64,000 nt of DNA from an uncultured Alistipes sp. (GTDB taxonomy: Bacteria; Bacteroidota; Bacteroidia; Bacteroidales; Rikenellaceae): the NCBI GenBank assembly GCA_905213895.1, contig CAJMKE010000008.1, forward strand, positions 55,569 to 119,568, read 5' to 3'. Position numbers and translations under genes: made by a program. Under the pieces are notes generated by a model, which was not told the origin of the DNA, did not search any database, and worked only from the letters and a program-made list of their open reading frames with translations. Below are positions 17,547 to 26,786 of this stretch, piece by piece. The first letter of the stretch is position 1. Each line of letters opens with the position of its first letter.

Positions 17547-19172
17547 ATGAAATTGTCGAAACCCAAATATATTTTCGTTACCGGCGGTGTGGCATCGTCG
17601 CTCGGAAAGGGAATCATCTCGGCTTCGCTGGCGCGTCTGTTGCAGGCGAGAGGCTACGTTACCACAATCCAGAAACTCGACCCCTACATCAATGTAGACC
17701 CTGGTACGCTGAATCCTTACGAACACGGCGAATGCTATGTTACGGAGGACGGAACGGAAACCGACCTCGATTTGGGACACTACGAGCGTTTCACGTCGAT
17801 AGCGACGTCGAAGAACAACAACGTAACGACCGGAAAAATCTACAAGAGCGTCATCGAGAAGGAGCGCAAGGGCGAATTCCTCGGCAAGACGGTGCAGGTC
17901 ATCCCGCATATCACCGACGAAATCAAGCGTCGTGTGCAGTTGCTCGGACACACCAAGCAGTACGACGTCATCATCACCGAAATCGGCGGTACGGTCGGCG
18001 ACATCGAGTCGCTGCCGTTCATCGAGTCGGTGCGCCAGTTGCGCAACTCGCTCGGATTTCAGAACTCGGCGTTGATTCACCTCGCATGGGTACCTTACAT
18101 GGCGGCTTCGGGCGAGTTGAAGACCAAGCCTACGCAGCACTCCGTCAAGGCGTTGCTCGAAAACGGATTGCAACCCGACGTACTCGTCCTGCGTGCCGAA
18201 CATCCGCTCGAAGCGTCGCTCAAACGCAAGGTTGCGCTGTTCTGCAACGTGATGCCGGAGGCGGTAATCGAATCCATCGACATGCCTACGATTTACGAAG
18301 TGCCGCTGCGCATGTACGAGCAGCATCTCGATACGGTCGTATTGCAGCGTCTGGGTCTGCCGGTGGACGACACCGAACCCGATTTGGCGGCATGGCGCGG
18401 TTTCGTGGACAAAATCAAGCATCCGAAACACAAGGTAGACATCGCTCTGGTCGGCAAGTATACCGAACTGCCCGATGCCTACAAGTCGATAAGCGAATCG
18501 TTCATCCACGCAGGCGCGATGAACGACTGCAAGGTCAAACTCCACTATGTCAATTCGGAGAAGATTACGCGCGAGAACGTCGCCGAAACGCTCGCCGGCA
18601 TGTCGGGAATACTCGTCGCACCGGGATTCGGCAACCGCGGCATCGAAGGTAAAATCGAAACGGTGCGTTATGCCCGCGAGAACAAAGTTCCTTTCTTCGG
18701 AATCTGTCTCGGAATGCAGTGCGCCGTAATCGAGTTCGCCCGCAACGTGCTGGGACTCGAAAACGCCAATTCGAGCGAAATGGAATCGGCTACGAAATAT
18801 CCGGTCATCGACCTTATGGAAGACCAGAAGGGCGTTACGGCAAAGGGCGGAACGATGCGTCTGGGCGGGTATGCCTGCACGCTCGCCGAAGGTTCGCACG
18901 CCGCGGCGGCATACGGCACGACCAACATCGTCGAGCGTCATCGCCACCGCTACGAGTTCAACAGCGACTACCGCGAGATGTTCGAGAAGGCGGGCATGAA
19001 GGCTGTCGGCGTAAATCCCGACACCAATCTGGTCGAGGTAGTCGAAATCGCCGACCATCCGTGGTTCGTCGGTACGCAGTATCATCCGGAGTACAAGAGT
19101 ACGGTCGAGCGTCCCGCTCCGCTTTTCGTCGCATTCGTGGCGGAAGCGATGAAGTATGCCAAAAAGAAGTAG
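17547..19172 (+). CDS. pyrG: CTP synthase
   Basis: The 541-residue protein converts UTP, ATP and glutamine to CTP. The N-terminal synthetase domain carries GGVASSLGKGIISASL and EIGGTVGDIESLPF. The C-terminal class I glutamine amidotransferase domain has the nucleophile in FFGICLGMQCAV and the His/Glu of VGTQYHPEYKS. Length matches the family. It follows the DUF349 terminator by 40 bp and has no clear consensus promoter of its own. yidC starts 24 bp downstream. Confidence 0.97.
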   Translation: MKLSKPKYIFVTGGVASSLGKGIISASLARLLQARGYVTTIQKLDPYINVDPGTLNPYEHGECYVTEDGTETDLDLGHYERFTSIATSKNNNVTTGKIYKSVIEKERKGEFLGKTVQVIPHITDEIKRRVQLLGHTKQYDVIITEIGGTVGDIESLPFIESVRQLRNSLGFQNSALIHLAWVPYMAASGELKTKPTQHSVKALLENGLQPDVLVLRAEHPLEASLKRKVALFCNVMPEAVIESIDMPTIYEVPLRMYEQHLDTVVLQRLGLPVDDTEPDLAAWRGFVDKIKHPKHKVDIALVGKYTELPDAYKSISESFIHAGAMNDCKVKLHYVNSEKITRENVAETLAGMSGILVAPGFGNRGIEGKIETVRYARENKVPFFGICLGMQCAVIEFARNVLGLENANSSEMESATKYPVIDLMEDQKGVTAKGGTMRLGGYACTLAEGSHAAAAYGTTNIVERHRHRYEFNSDYREMFEKAGMKAVGVNPDTNLVEVVEIADHPWFVGTQYHPEYKSTVERPAPLFVAFVAEAMKYAKKK

Positions 19173-19196
19173 TATTTACACAGAGTTTAGTCGAAG

Positions 19197-21119
19197 ATGA
19201 ACGAAAACAAACAATCTGTCATAGGATTCGTCCTTATCGCCCTGATATTTCTGGGCTTCATGCTCTATACCAATCACGAACAGACTGAATACCGCGCTTC
19301 GTTGGAGGCGCAGGAGGCATTGGTTATCGCCGACGAGGCTGCACCGCAGCCTGCGGAGAGTGCCGCAACCGACGGGAACGCGACCGCAACCGAACAGCCC
19401 GCACAGCCGCAGTCGGTTCAGTCCGACGGCTTTATCGCCGATGCGGAGAGTGTCGAGGAGGTCGTCGTGGAGAACGACGTTCTCAAAATACGGTTCACGA
19501 CCAAGGGTGCGCAAATCGCCGACGTTACGCTGAAAGAGTACACCAAATACGCTCCGAAAGACGAGCGAAATACGCTCGTGCAGTTGTTCGACCCCGAGAC
19601 GGCGCGTTTCGACATGTCGTTCTATCTGAAAAACAATCTGCGCAATGTCAAGGTAAACACGATAGAGCATAATTTCGAGTTGCTGCCGATACGCAACGCC
19701 GACAAGTCCAAAATCGTTACCATGCGTCTGCCGGTCGGCGAGGACGCTTCGCTGGACTACGTCTACACGATTTACGACGAACTCCGTCCGGAGCGCGACT
19801 ACCTCGTCGATTTCGAGGTGCGCCTCAACAATCTCGCTCCGATGATGGCTAACCAGACGAGCATCGGCATCGATTGGAGCAACCGTTCGTACCAGAACGA
19901 GCGCAGTTACAAGACCGAGAATACCTACACCACCATCGCATATCATTTCCCGAACGAAATCGGAATCGAGGATTTGGGCATGGCGACGGGCGACAAGGAC
20001 AAGAACGTTTCGTCATCGGTAGACTGGGTTTCGTTCAAGCAGCAGTACTTCTCATCGACATTCATCGCGCGCAGCACGAAGTTCACCTACGCCGACATGA
20101 TGTTCGACACCGAAGCCGACAAATCGGGATTCATAAAGGATTTCTCGCTCAAAACCGCCGTCGCCTACACTCCGCAGACCGAGGATTACAAGTTCTCGTT
20201 CTATCTCGGACCGAACAAATACGCCGTTCTGCGCAAAGTGGCGGACGACAACGGCTCGTCGCTGTCGCTCGAACGCATAATCCCGCTCGGCTGGATTATA
20301 TCGAGTTTCATCAGCCGCTGGGTGGTGATTCCGGTATTCGATTTCCTGCAACAGTACATCGCGTCGTTCGGTCTTATAATCCTGATACTGACGATACTCG
20401 TGAAACTCGTCATCTTCCCGCTCACCTACAAGAGTTACCTTTCGACGGCGAAGATGCGCGTGCTGAAACCCGAAATCGAGGCTATCAATGCCAAGTATCC
20501 GCGTCAGGAGGATGCGATGAAGAAGCAGCAGGCGACGATGGAACTCTACAAGAAAGCGGACGTGAACATCATGGGCGGCTGTATTCCGGCACTTATCCAG
20601 ATGCCGATACTCATCGCGATGTTCCGCTTCTTCCCTGCAAGTATCGAGTTGCGCGGGCAGTCGTTCCTGTGGAGCGACGACCTCTCGTCGTATGACAGCA
20701 TCCTGCAACTGCCGTTCAACATTCCGTTCTACGGCGACCACGTGAGTCTGTTCGCACTGCTTATGGCACTCGTATTCTTCGCGTTCTCCTACATGAACTA
20801 CCAGCAGAGCGCGTCGTCGCAGCCGCAGATGGCGGGCATGAAGTTCATGATGGTATACATGATGCCGGCAATGATGCTGCTGTGGTTCAACGACTATGCG
20901 AGCGGACTCTGCTACTACTATCTGCTGTCGAACCTGATAACGATAATCCAGACCGTCGCTATCCGCCATCTTATCGACGACAACAAGATACATGCGCTCG
21001 TCCACTCCAATATGGCGAAGAACAACACGAAGGGAAAGAAATCGCGTTTCCAGCAGAAATACGAGGAGTTGATGCGCCAGCAGGAGCAGATACAGAAACA
21101 GCAGCACAGAAAGAAATAG
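19197..21119 (+). CDS. yidC: Membrane protein insertase YidC
   Basis: The 640-residue protein inserts and folds inner-membrane proteins. It has an N-terminal transmembrane anchor (VIGFVLIALIFLGFMLY), a large periplasmic beta-sandwich domain (~70-340) and the conserved insertase core of about five helices (ISSFISRWVVIPVFDFL, IILILTILVKLVIFPLTYKS, GGCIPALIQMPILIAMFRFF). The C-terminal tail is Lys/Gln-rich, as is usual for ribosome contact. It lies between pyrG and an exonuclease gene with gaps of 24 and 9 bp, consistent with one operon. Confidence 0.97.
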   Translation: MNENKQSVIGFVLIALIFLGFMLYTNHEQTEYRASLEAQEALVIADEAAPQPAESAATDGNATATEQPAQPQSVQSDGFIADAESVEEVVVENDVLKIRFTTKGAQIADVTLKEYTKYAPKDERNTLVQLFDPETARFDMSFYLKNNLRNVKVNTIEHNFELLPIRNADKSKIVTMRLPVGEDASLDYVYTIYDELRPERDYLVDFEVRLNNLAPMMANQTSIGIDWSNRSYQNERSYKTENTYTTIAYHFPNEIGIEDLGMATGDKDKNVSSSVDWVSFKQQYFSSTFIARSTKFTYADMMFDTEADKSGFIKDFSLKTAVAYTPQTEDYKFSFYLGPNKYAVLRKVADDNGSSLSLERIIPLGWIISSFISRWVVIPVFDFLQQYIASFGLIILILTILVKLVIFPLTYKSYLSTAKMRVLKPEIEAINAKYPRQEDAMKKQQATMELYKKADVNIMGGCIPALIQMPILIAMFRFFPASIELRGQSFLWSDDLSSYDSILQLPFNIPFYGDHVSLFALLMALVFFAFSYMNYQQSASSQPQMAGMKFMMVYMMPAMMLLWFNDYASGLCYYYLLSNLITIIQTVAIRHLIDDNKIHALVHSNMAKNNTKGKKSRFQQKYEELMRQQEQIQKQQHRKK

Positions 21120-21128
21120 GGAGCAATC

Positions 21129-21731
21129 GTGACAAAATTCGCATCGACCATATCCAATGAGGATGTCGCACAACTCGAACCAGTGCGCTTCGACGGCGAA
21201 ATAGTCGTCGTCGATACCGTCCGCGACCTGCTGCGTGCGTGCGAGGTTCTGTCGGCACAGAAGATTATCGGATTCGACACCGAAACCCGCCCGTCATTCA
21301 CATCGGGCATGGTGAACAAGGTCGCATTGCTGCAACTCTCGACCGACGACGTATGTTTCCTTATCCGGCTCAACAAGGTTCCGCTCGACAAGGCGTTGAT
21401 AGCCATACTTCAAAACGAGAATATCGCGAAAGTCGGTGCGGCGGTTCAGAACGACATCGCCGCTTTGAGCGCGTTGCGGCACTTCAAGGCGCGCGGCTTC
21501 ATCGACCTGCAAAACGAGGTCGGACGGTTCGGCATCGAGGACCGCAGCCTGCGCAAACTTTCGGGTATCATCATCGGCAAGAAGGTGTCGAAGGCGCAGC
21601 GGTTGAGCAACTGGGAGGCACAGACGCTTACTCCACAGCAGCAACAGTACGCCGCGACCGACGCTTGGGTGTGCATCGAACTTCTGCGCCGCCTGCAAGC
21701 AGCGGAAAAAGGAAAAGCCAAACGACCTTAA
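21129..21731 (+). CDS. RNase D-type 3'-5' exonuclease domain protein
   Basis: The 200-residue protein is a DEDD-superfamily exonuclease. Exo I is IIGFDTETRPSF (Asp/Glu), Exo II is KVGAAVQNDIAAL and Exo III is YAATDAWVCIELLRRL with the DEDDy-type Tyr. There is no HRDC domain, so it is a minimal single-domain form. It probably degrades structured RNA or DNA ends. It is the last gene of the pyrG-yidC run, followed by a TTAA repeat and a terminator. Confidence 0.88.
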   Translation: MTKFASTISNEDVAQLEPVRFDGEIVVVDTVRDLLRACEVLSAQKIIGFDTETRPSFTSGMVNKVALLQLSTDDVCFLIRLNKVPLDKALIAILQNENIAKVGAAVQNDIAALSALRHFKARGFIDLQNEVGRFGIEDRSLRKLSGIIIGKKVSKAQRLSNWEAQTLTPQQQQYAATDAWVCIELLRRLQAAEKGKAKRP

Positions 21732-21759
21732 AGACTTTAAGGTCTTTAAGGAATTTAAC
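21722..21759. repeat. TTAA 9-bp-unit repeat, copy 4
   Basis: Units CCTTAAAGA, CTTTAAGGT and CTTTAAGGA begin at the exonuclease stop codon region and run straight into the terminator hairpin. Confidence 0.75.
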
Positions 21760-21787
21760 GCGGGCGGAATCTCCGCCCGCGTTTTTT
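21758..21787. terminator. Terminator between convergent genes
   Basis: ACGCGGGCGGA (21758-21768) pairs with TCCGCCCGCGT (21772-21782), followed by TTTTTT. The T run overlaps the stop codon of the convergent MATE gene. Confidence 0.85.
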
Positions 21788-23120
21788 ATGCCTCTGATGC
21801 TTCCGCCTTGCGGTAGACGTCGCGCAGACGGTGCGACATGAAGTACTGCACGACACCTCGTATCGCCATATAGAGCGTAAAGGCGAGCCATAGGGCGTCG
21901 TTGCCGATAAACGGCGAGAATCCGTAGAATATCGCGAAATATGCCGCTGTCGAAATCAGCATCGAATTGCGCATTATGCGGGTAAGCGTCGCGCCCGTCA
22001 TCACGCCGTCGAGCGTGAACGGTACTGCCGCAGCGACCGGAATAGCCATAATCCAACCGATATAGCGGTGTGCCGTGTCGAGAATCGCCCCTACGTCCGA
22101 AGCGTCGCTGCGCAGGAAAAGCATGAACAGGTCGCGCCACCATCCGACGTAGATTCCTATACACAGAACCGACATGGCGAACGACCATGCAACGCACATC
22201 CTTACGCAGCGGTGCAGCGATTGCGTGTCGCGTGCGCCGACGAATCGTCCCGTCAGAGCCTCGGCGGCGAATGCGAAACCGTCGTTCATGTACGAGAAGA
22301 GCGTGAAAAGTTGCATCAGCATCGTGTTCACCGCCAGAATTATCCCGTTGTCCAGCCGAGCCGACGCCGCCGTGAAGAACGTGTAGACGGATACGATGCA
22401 GAACGTGCGGATGATGATGTCGATGTTGACTTTGAAGAACTCCTTCATCGGTCGCATGTCGAATGCCGAACGGATGTCGATGCGCCGCAACTTCTTGCGG
22501 AATACGGCGACGAGCAGCAGAACCGAAATCAGCAGTCCCGACCATTGGGCGACGACCGAAGCGTATGCGATGCCGACGATGCCCATGTCGAGTCCGAAGG
22601 CGAACCACAGACTGCACAGAACGTGTACGATATTGACGATTATCGACGTACACATCGGTATGACGGCATTCTGCATTCCCGTGAACCAGCCGTTCAGCCC
22701 GAATAGCATGATTCCGGCAGGCACCGCCCAGATGCGGGCATAGAAATAGTCGGCGACCATGTCGTTGCCGTTCATCATCCATAGCGACAGTTCGCCGAGC
22801 GGATATTGGAGTATCAGTACTATTGCGCCGAGCAGCAGCGACACCGCGACGGCTCGGGCGAGCATGACGGTCGTTTCGCGGAAATCGCCCGCGCCGAATG
22901 CCTGCGCCGTGAATCCGCTGGTTCCCATGCGGATGAACGAACAGTTCCAGTAGATGAAATTGAATATCGAAACGCCGATGGCGAGTGCGCCTATCGTCTG
23001 CGACGAGTCGCCCCAGTGTCCGGCGATTGCGGTCGAGAAGATACCCATGAGCGGTACGGTGATGCTCGATATTATGTTGGGTATCGCTATGCGGAAAATC
23101 TCTTTGTTCATCGCCGACAA
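21786..23120 (-). CDS. MATE family efflux transporter
   Basis: The 444-residue protein has about twelve predicted transmembrane helices in two related halves, with the MATE signatures PLMGIFSTAIAGHWGDSSQTIGA-like helix 1 region and GFTAQAFGAGDFRE. Such proteins export cationic drugs or metabolites across the inner membrane using Na+ or H+ gradients. It stands alone with its own promoter, and its substrate is unknown. Confidence 0.92.
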   Translation of the reverse strand: MSAMNKEIFRIAIPNIISSITVPLMGIFSTAIAGHWGDSSQTIGALAIGVSIFNFIYWNCSFIRMGTSGFTAQAFGAGDFRETTVMLARAVAVSLLLGAIVLILQYPLGELSLWMMNGNDMVADYFYARIWAVPAGIMLFGLNGWFTGMQNAVIPMCTSIIVNIVHVLCSLWFAFGLDMGIVGIAYASVVAQWSGLLISVLLLVAVFRKKLRRIDIRSAFDMRPMKEFFKVNIDIIIRTFCIVSVYTFFTAASARLDNGIILAVNTMLMQLFTLFSYMNDGFAFAAEALTGRFVGARDTQSLHRCVRMCVAWSFAMSVLCIGIYVGWWRDLFMLFLRSDASDVGAILDTAHRYIGWIMAIPVAAAVPFTLDGVMTGATLTRIMRNSMLISTAAYFAIFYGFSPFIGNDALWLAFTLYMAIRGVVQYFMSHRLRDVYRKAEASEA

Positions 23121-23137
23121 AATTACAAAAAAGAGGG

Positions 23138-23145
23138 CAAATGTA
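23138..23145 (-). promoter_or_regulatory. -7 box of the MATE gene
   Basis: The minus strand reads TACATTTG, a perfect TAnnTTTG box, 18 bp before the start codon. No clear -33 element is visible. Confidence 0.5.
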
Positions 23146-23277
23146 TCCCCGTACTCCGAAATTTGTGCCGTCCGCCGCGCTGCCGGAGCGTAATGCGCTG
23201 CGGAACAGACGGTACGAACGATTGCAGGACGATTAAAAACGGAATATTTCGTATTTTAATCCATATTTGCCCCGACG

Positions 23278-23312
23278 TTTGGATGCGAATCACGAAAATT
23301 AGTTTACCTTTG
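23278..23312 (+). promoter_or_regulatory. Promoter of the pseudouridine synthase gene
   Basis: TACCTTTG (23305-23312) is a perfect -7 box 21 bp before the ATG. The nearest TTTG (23278-23281) is 23 nt upstream, a little farther than usual. Confidence 0.55.
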
Positions 23313-23333
23313 TCGGCGTAAAACGACTTATAT

Positions 23334-24605
23334 ATGAAAGATTTCAAAAGCGATGCGACTTCGGCGTTGTCGAAGTTCGCGAAAGACAGACGCTTGCGGC
23401 AGGTGCGCACGGAACGAGTGGAACGCACCGTGAAGAGAGACGATGAACGCCGCAGTTACGACGACAAACCGAGAAGAAGTTCCTATAATCCGAACTTCAC
23501 ATCAGATAACAAATTGAAGAACAGAACGAACGACGGCAACGAACGCCGGTTCGGCGACAAACCTCACAAACCGTTCGGCGAGCGCAAGTTCGGCGACGAC
23601 AAGCCGCGCAAGTCGTTCGGCTCGAAATCTTTCGGCGACCGTAAGTTCGACGGCGATAAACCGCATAAGTCGTTCGGAGACCGCAAATTCGGCGATGGCA
23701 GATTCGAGGGCGACGGCGGTCGCAAACCTTACGGAGACAGAAAGCAGGGCGACAAGAAATTCGGCGACAAGAAATTTGGCGGCGAGCGTCCGGCATACGG
23801 CGACAAGGGCGGCAGGAAATCCGGTCGCGACGAACGCCGCTTCGACGACAAACCCAAATCGTATCCGAAATACAATCCGAACCGCGTAACCGGCGAAATC
23901 CGTCTGAACCGCTTCGTGGCGCAGTCGGGACTTTGCTCGCGCCGCGAGGCTGACGACTTCATCACGGCAGGTCTCGTCAGTGTGAACGGAGTAGTGGTAA
24001 CCGAACTCGGAACGAAGGTGAAGCCGACGGACGAGGTGCGTTTCAACGACGAGCGCATCCGCGGCGAAAAGAACGTCTATCTGATTCTCAACAAGCCCAA
24101 AGGCTATGTTACGACGCTCGAAGACGAACACGCGAACAAGACCGTAATGGAACTCGTCAAGGATGCCTGCAAGGAGCGCATATATCCGGTGGGACGCCTC
24201 GATAAAAATTCGCTCGGACTGCTGCTCTTCACCAATGACGGCGACATTACCCGCCAACTGACGCATCCGTCCAACAAAAAGAAGAAGATTTACGAGGTGG
24301 AACTCGACAAGCCGCTGACGCGCGCCGATTTCGACGCTCTTGCCGAAGGTATAACCCTCGAAGACGGCGATGCGTTCTTCGACGAAATATCCTATCTGAA
24401 AGACGACAAGAAGTCGGTCGGCGTGGAGATTCACTCGGGACGCAACCGAATCGTGCGACGCATGTTCGAGCATCTGGGCTATTCGGTAACCAAACTCGAC
24501 CGTGTATACTATGCCGGTCTGACGAAAAAGAATCTCAAACGCGGTGCATGGCGATTCCTCACCGACGACGAGGTGAACCGCCTGAAATCGGGACGCTACG
24601 AATAA
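23334..24605 (+). CDS. RsuA/RluB-family 23S/16S rRNA pseudouridine synthase with long basic N-terminal extension
   Basis: The 423-residue protein isomerises uridine to pseudouridine in rRNA. Residues ~185-245 form an S4 RNA-binding domain (RLNRFVAQSGLCSRREADDFI). The catalytic domain follows with the active-site Asp in YPVGRLDKNSLGLLLFTNDG and the motif GRNRIVRRMFEHLGYSVTKLDRV. The first ~180 residues are a low-complexity Lys/Arg/Asp/Gly/Phe tract built on degenerate repeats such as FGDRKFGDDKPHKSFGD. The extension probably binds RNA nonspecifically. Whether the target is RluB-like or another position cannot be read from the sequence. Confidence 0.9.
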   Translation: MKDFKSDATSALSKFAKDRRLRQVRTERVERTVKRDDERRSYDDKPRRSSYNPNFTSDNKLKNRTNDGNERRFGDKPHKPFGERKFGDDKPRKSFGSKSFGDRKFDGDKPHKSFGDRKFGDGRFEGDGGRKPYGDRKQGDKKFGDKKFGGERPAYGDKGGRKSGRDERRFDDKPKSYPKYNPNRVTGEIRLNRFVAQSGLCSRREADDFITAGLVSVNGVVVTELGTKVKPTDEVRFNDERIRGEKNVYLILNKPKGYVTTLEDEHANKTVMELVKDACKERIYPVGRLDKNSLGLLLFTNDGDITRQLTHPSNKKKKIYEVELDKPLTRADFDALAEGITLEDGDAFFDEISYLKDDKKSVGVEIHSGRNRIVRRMFEHLGYSVTKLDRVYYAGLTKKNLKRGAWRFLTDDEVNRLKSGRYE

Positions 24606-24620
24606 TCGGACAATAAAACA

Positions 24621-24662
24621 AACTCCGGCGACACTTTTTATGAAAGTGTCGCCGGAGTTTTT
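24621..24662 (+). terminator. Terminator after the pseudouridine synthase gene
   Basis: A perfect 17-bp stem (24621-24637 with 24643-24659) and a 5-nt loop are followed by a T-rich tract. It can serve both convergent genes. Confidence 0.9.
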
Positions 24663-24670
24663 AGTTTTTT

Positions 24671-24693
24671 TTAACGACCTTAAAGCCGTTAAT
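24671..24693. repeat. TTAA 9-bp-unit repeat, copy 5 (short)
   Basis: TTAACGACC-TTAAAGCCG-TTAATG follows the terminator by 8 bp and ends close to the stop codon of the clostripain-like gene. Confidence 0.6.
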
Positions 24694-24702
24694 GATTCTC
24701 TG

Positions 24703-26751
24703 TCAGTGTGTCGCCCGGTACCATGCGGTCTGCCGCCACTCCTCGATATATGAGGATTTGGGGTCGAGTTCCATCGGCGCACTCGTCGTGATGCCCGAGT
24801 AGTAATTTATATCATTCGCAAGTCCGTTGTATGCCGAGTAGAACCTCTCGGTGTGGTAGCGCGACGAAACGGTCTTGTCGAGTTGCTCCGAGAATGCCTT
24901 TACGGCATCGGGGTCGGCGCATGAACGGCGCACGTAATCCTCCAAGTCATAGAATATGTGGGTCGGATTGTAATACGAACTTATGCCCTCGTATGCCTGC
25001 AATTCGTTCAGGTCGAACTCCTGCGTTCCCGCCTCGTTCACCCGCTTCATCGCCTGCGCGAGCGCATCTATCTGCGAACAGTCGACAAGCGCGGAGCAGG
25101 CCGAACGGTATATAGCCGTCGAATTGGCTTCGTAGTAATCGACGAATGTACGGCACACGGCATCCAAGTCGTATCCCGTGCCGCCGTTCGTCAGCAGCAG
25201 CGGCATTATCACCTTGTACGGAAATCCCGTACCCATCACCTCGCACGGCGACGCGACTATACGGTCGGCGGTGCGGCGCATGTCGTACAGCGATTCGATA
25301 TTCGACATGAAGCAGGCGTCGAAAATTATATAGTCCATCTTCACGCCCGTACTCTCGACCGCTGCGGCGAACTCGTCGGTATTGAACTGCGTCGTCGCCG
25401 AATCGCCCATGTGTCGCATCTGCGGCGCGCCGTCCACGGTCGTCCAGATACGCTCCTGCGCCAGTCTGCGGGCATTGCGGGAGAACGAACCTGCACCCGA
25501 TTTCGGAATCCAGCCCTTGCCGTGAGTGCCGATTATCAGTCCGTAACTGCGGGCGGGGGCGAACGCTATCATATCAGCCAGATTGTCGGCGAGCATCTGC
25601 TGCGTGAATTTGGCAGGCACGGCGTAATCCCTGATTTTCTCGCGGATGCCCGCACCCGACTCGGGGTCGTACTGCAACTCGTAGAGCGATGCCGACGTGG
25701 TCGAACTCTGGATGAATACGAGAACGCGCGACTTGCCCTGAATATTCGCATCGAGAGCCTTCACGGCATTCCCGATATTGTTGTTGAAATGGGATTGCAG
25801 GCTCGTGCCGATAAAGTAGAAAAGCACGGTCTGCGGAGCGATGCCCGTGCGCTGGAACACATCGACCGACGCCGAACACGAACGGTCGGCGGCGAGGTAT
25901 ACCTCCGCCTTGCCGAGCGGAACATCGTCGTCCGAACCGTTGGCGGCATTCGCGGTAACGACCACCGTGTTTCCGTTGCCCGAAGTCATCGAAAAGTTCT
26001 GCGACGACGCAGCAACACCGAATTCGAACGGGGTTATGACTTGAAAAGTATTCTGCGCTCCGGCATATCCCGACAGCATCACGCGGCTTTTGTCGATGCG
26101 TATCGCCGGCTGCTGGAAGACCTCGACGATGCCGCTCTGGCGGATGCCGTTCACCGAGAATCCGATTTCGCCGACCTTGACGGCTTCGTTCGTGAAGTTG
26201 TCGCTTCGAGCCGACACGGCAATCCGGTATTTACCCTTCTGCGTATCGCGCTGCGTGAACTCGTATCGGAGACCGTCCGACGGTTCGACCTTGAAATCGG
26301 GCGTGGACGACGAGAACCTTATCGTTGCCTCGGAACCCGCATTCGCTTCGGCGTACACCTTGTCGTAACCGTATTCGACGATTATCTGCGGCTGCTGGTA
26401 AACGCTGATTCCCGAAAATTTGGTCGATTTCAGTTTGAACGTCAGTTCGCCGATATACACCGCTTCCGAGGTGTTGTTGGCTTGCGTGGCGGAAGCCGTT
26501 ATGGCGATGTCGGTGCCGGCATAGCCCTTTGACGGAGTACACACGAAACCGTCGGTACGCAGAATCTCCCAATCGTACTTCGCCGTAATGCTGAACGTGG
26601 CGGTCGAACCTTCGCTGCCTCCTATAAGCAGCGTGCGGTCGGAGATTCCGCCGACGACAATCGAGCCCTGCTCGGCGGGTTCGGTCTTTTCGCATCCTGC
26701 GAACGACAATCCGACGGCAATCAAAAACAGTATGTACGATATTCTCTTCAT
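24703..26751 (-). CDS. Clostripain-like (C11) cysteine peptidase lipoprotein with BACON-type domains
   Basis: The 682-residue protein has a lipoprotein signal (FAGC, Cys20). Residues ~30-300 contain three consecutive BACON-like Ig-type domains, each ending in a phrase such as GISVYQQP, GIVEVFQQP and SVDVFQRTG. Residues ~305-682 are a C11 peptidase domain with the catalytic His410 (GLIIGTHGKGW) and Cys480 (DYIIFDACFMSNIESLYD). The family cuts after Arg or Lys and usually self-activates. It is probably surface-exposed. Its own perfect -7 box sits over the end of the upstream gene, so it is transcribed separately. Confidence 0.88.
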   Translation of the reverse strand: MKRISYILFLIAVGLSFAGCEKTEPAEQGSIVVGGISDRTLLIGGSEGSTATFSITAKYDWEILRTDGFVCTPSKGYAGTDIAITASATQANNTSEAVYIGELTFKLKSTKFSGISVYQQPQIIVEYGYDKVYAEANAGSEATIRFSSSTPDFKVEPSDGLRYEFTQRDTQKGKYRIAVSARSDNFTNEAVKVGEIGFSVNGIRQSGIVEVFQQPAIRIDKSRVMLSGYAGAQNTFQVITPFEFGVAASSQNFSMTSGNGNTVVVTANAANGSDDDVPLGKAEVYLAADRSCSASVDVFQRTGIAPQTVLFYFIGTSLQSHFNNNIGNAVKALDANIQGKSRVLVFIQSSTTSASLYELQYDPESGAGIREKIRDYAVPAKFTQQMLADNLADMIAFAPARSYGLIIGTHGKGWIPKSGAGSFSRNARRLAQERIWTTVDGAPQMRHMGDSATTQFNTDEFAAAVESTGVKMDYIIFDACFMSNIESLYDMRRTADRIVASPCEVMGTGFPYKVIMPLLLTNGGTGYDLDAVCRTFVDYYEANSTAIYRSACSALVDCSQIDALAQAMKRVNEAGTQEFDLNELQAYEGISSYYNPTHIFYDLEDYVRRSCADPDAVKAFSEQLDKTVSSRYHTERFYSAYNGLANDINYYSGITTSAPMELDPKSSYIEEWRQTAWYRATH

Positions 26752-26772
26752 GTTTCGGGAAAGGAATTTTTA

Positions 26773-26780
26773 CAAAGGTA
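26773..26780 (-). promoter_or_regulatory. -7 box of the clostripain-like gene
   Basis: The minus strand reads TACCTTTG, 22 bp before the start codon and just past the end of the upstream gene. No standard -33 element is seen. Confidence 0.5.
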
Positions 26781-26786
26781 CCGAAA

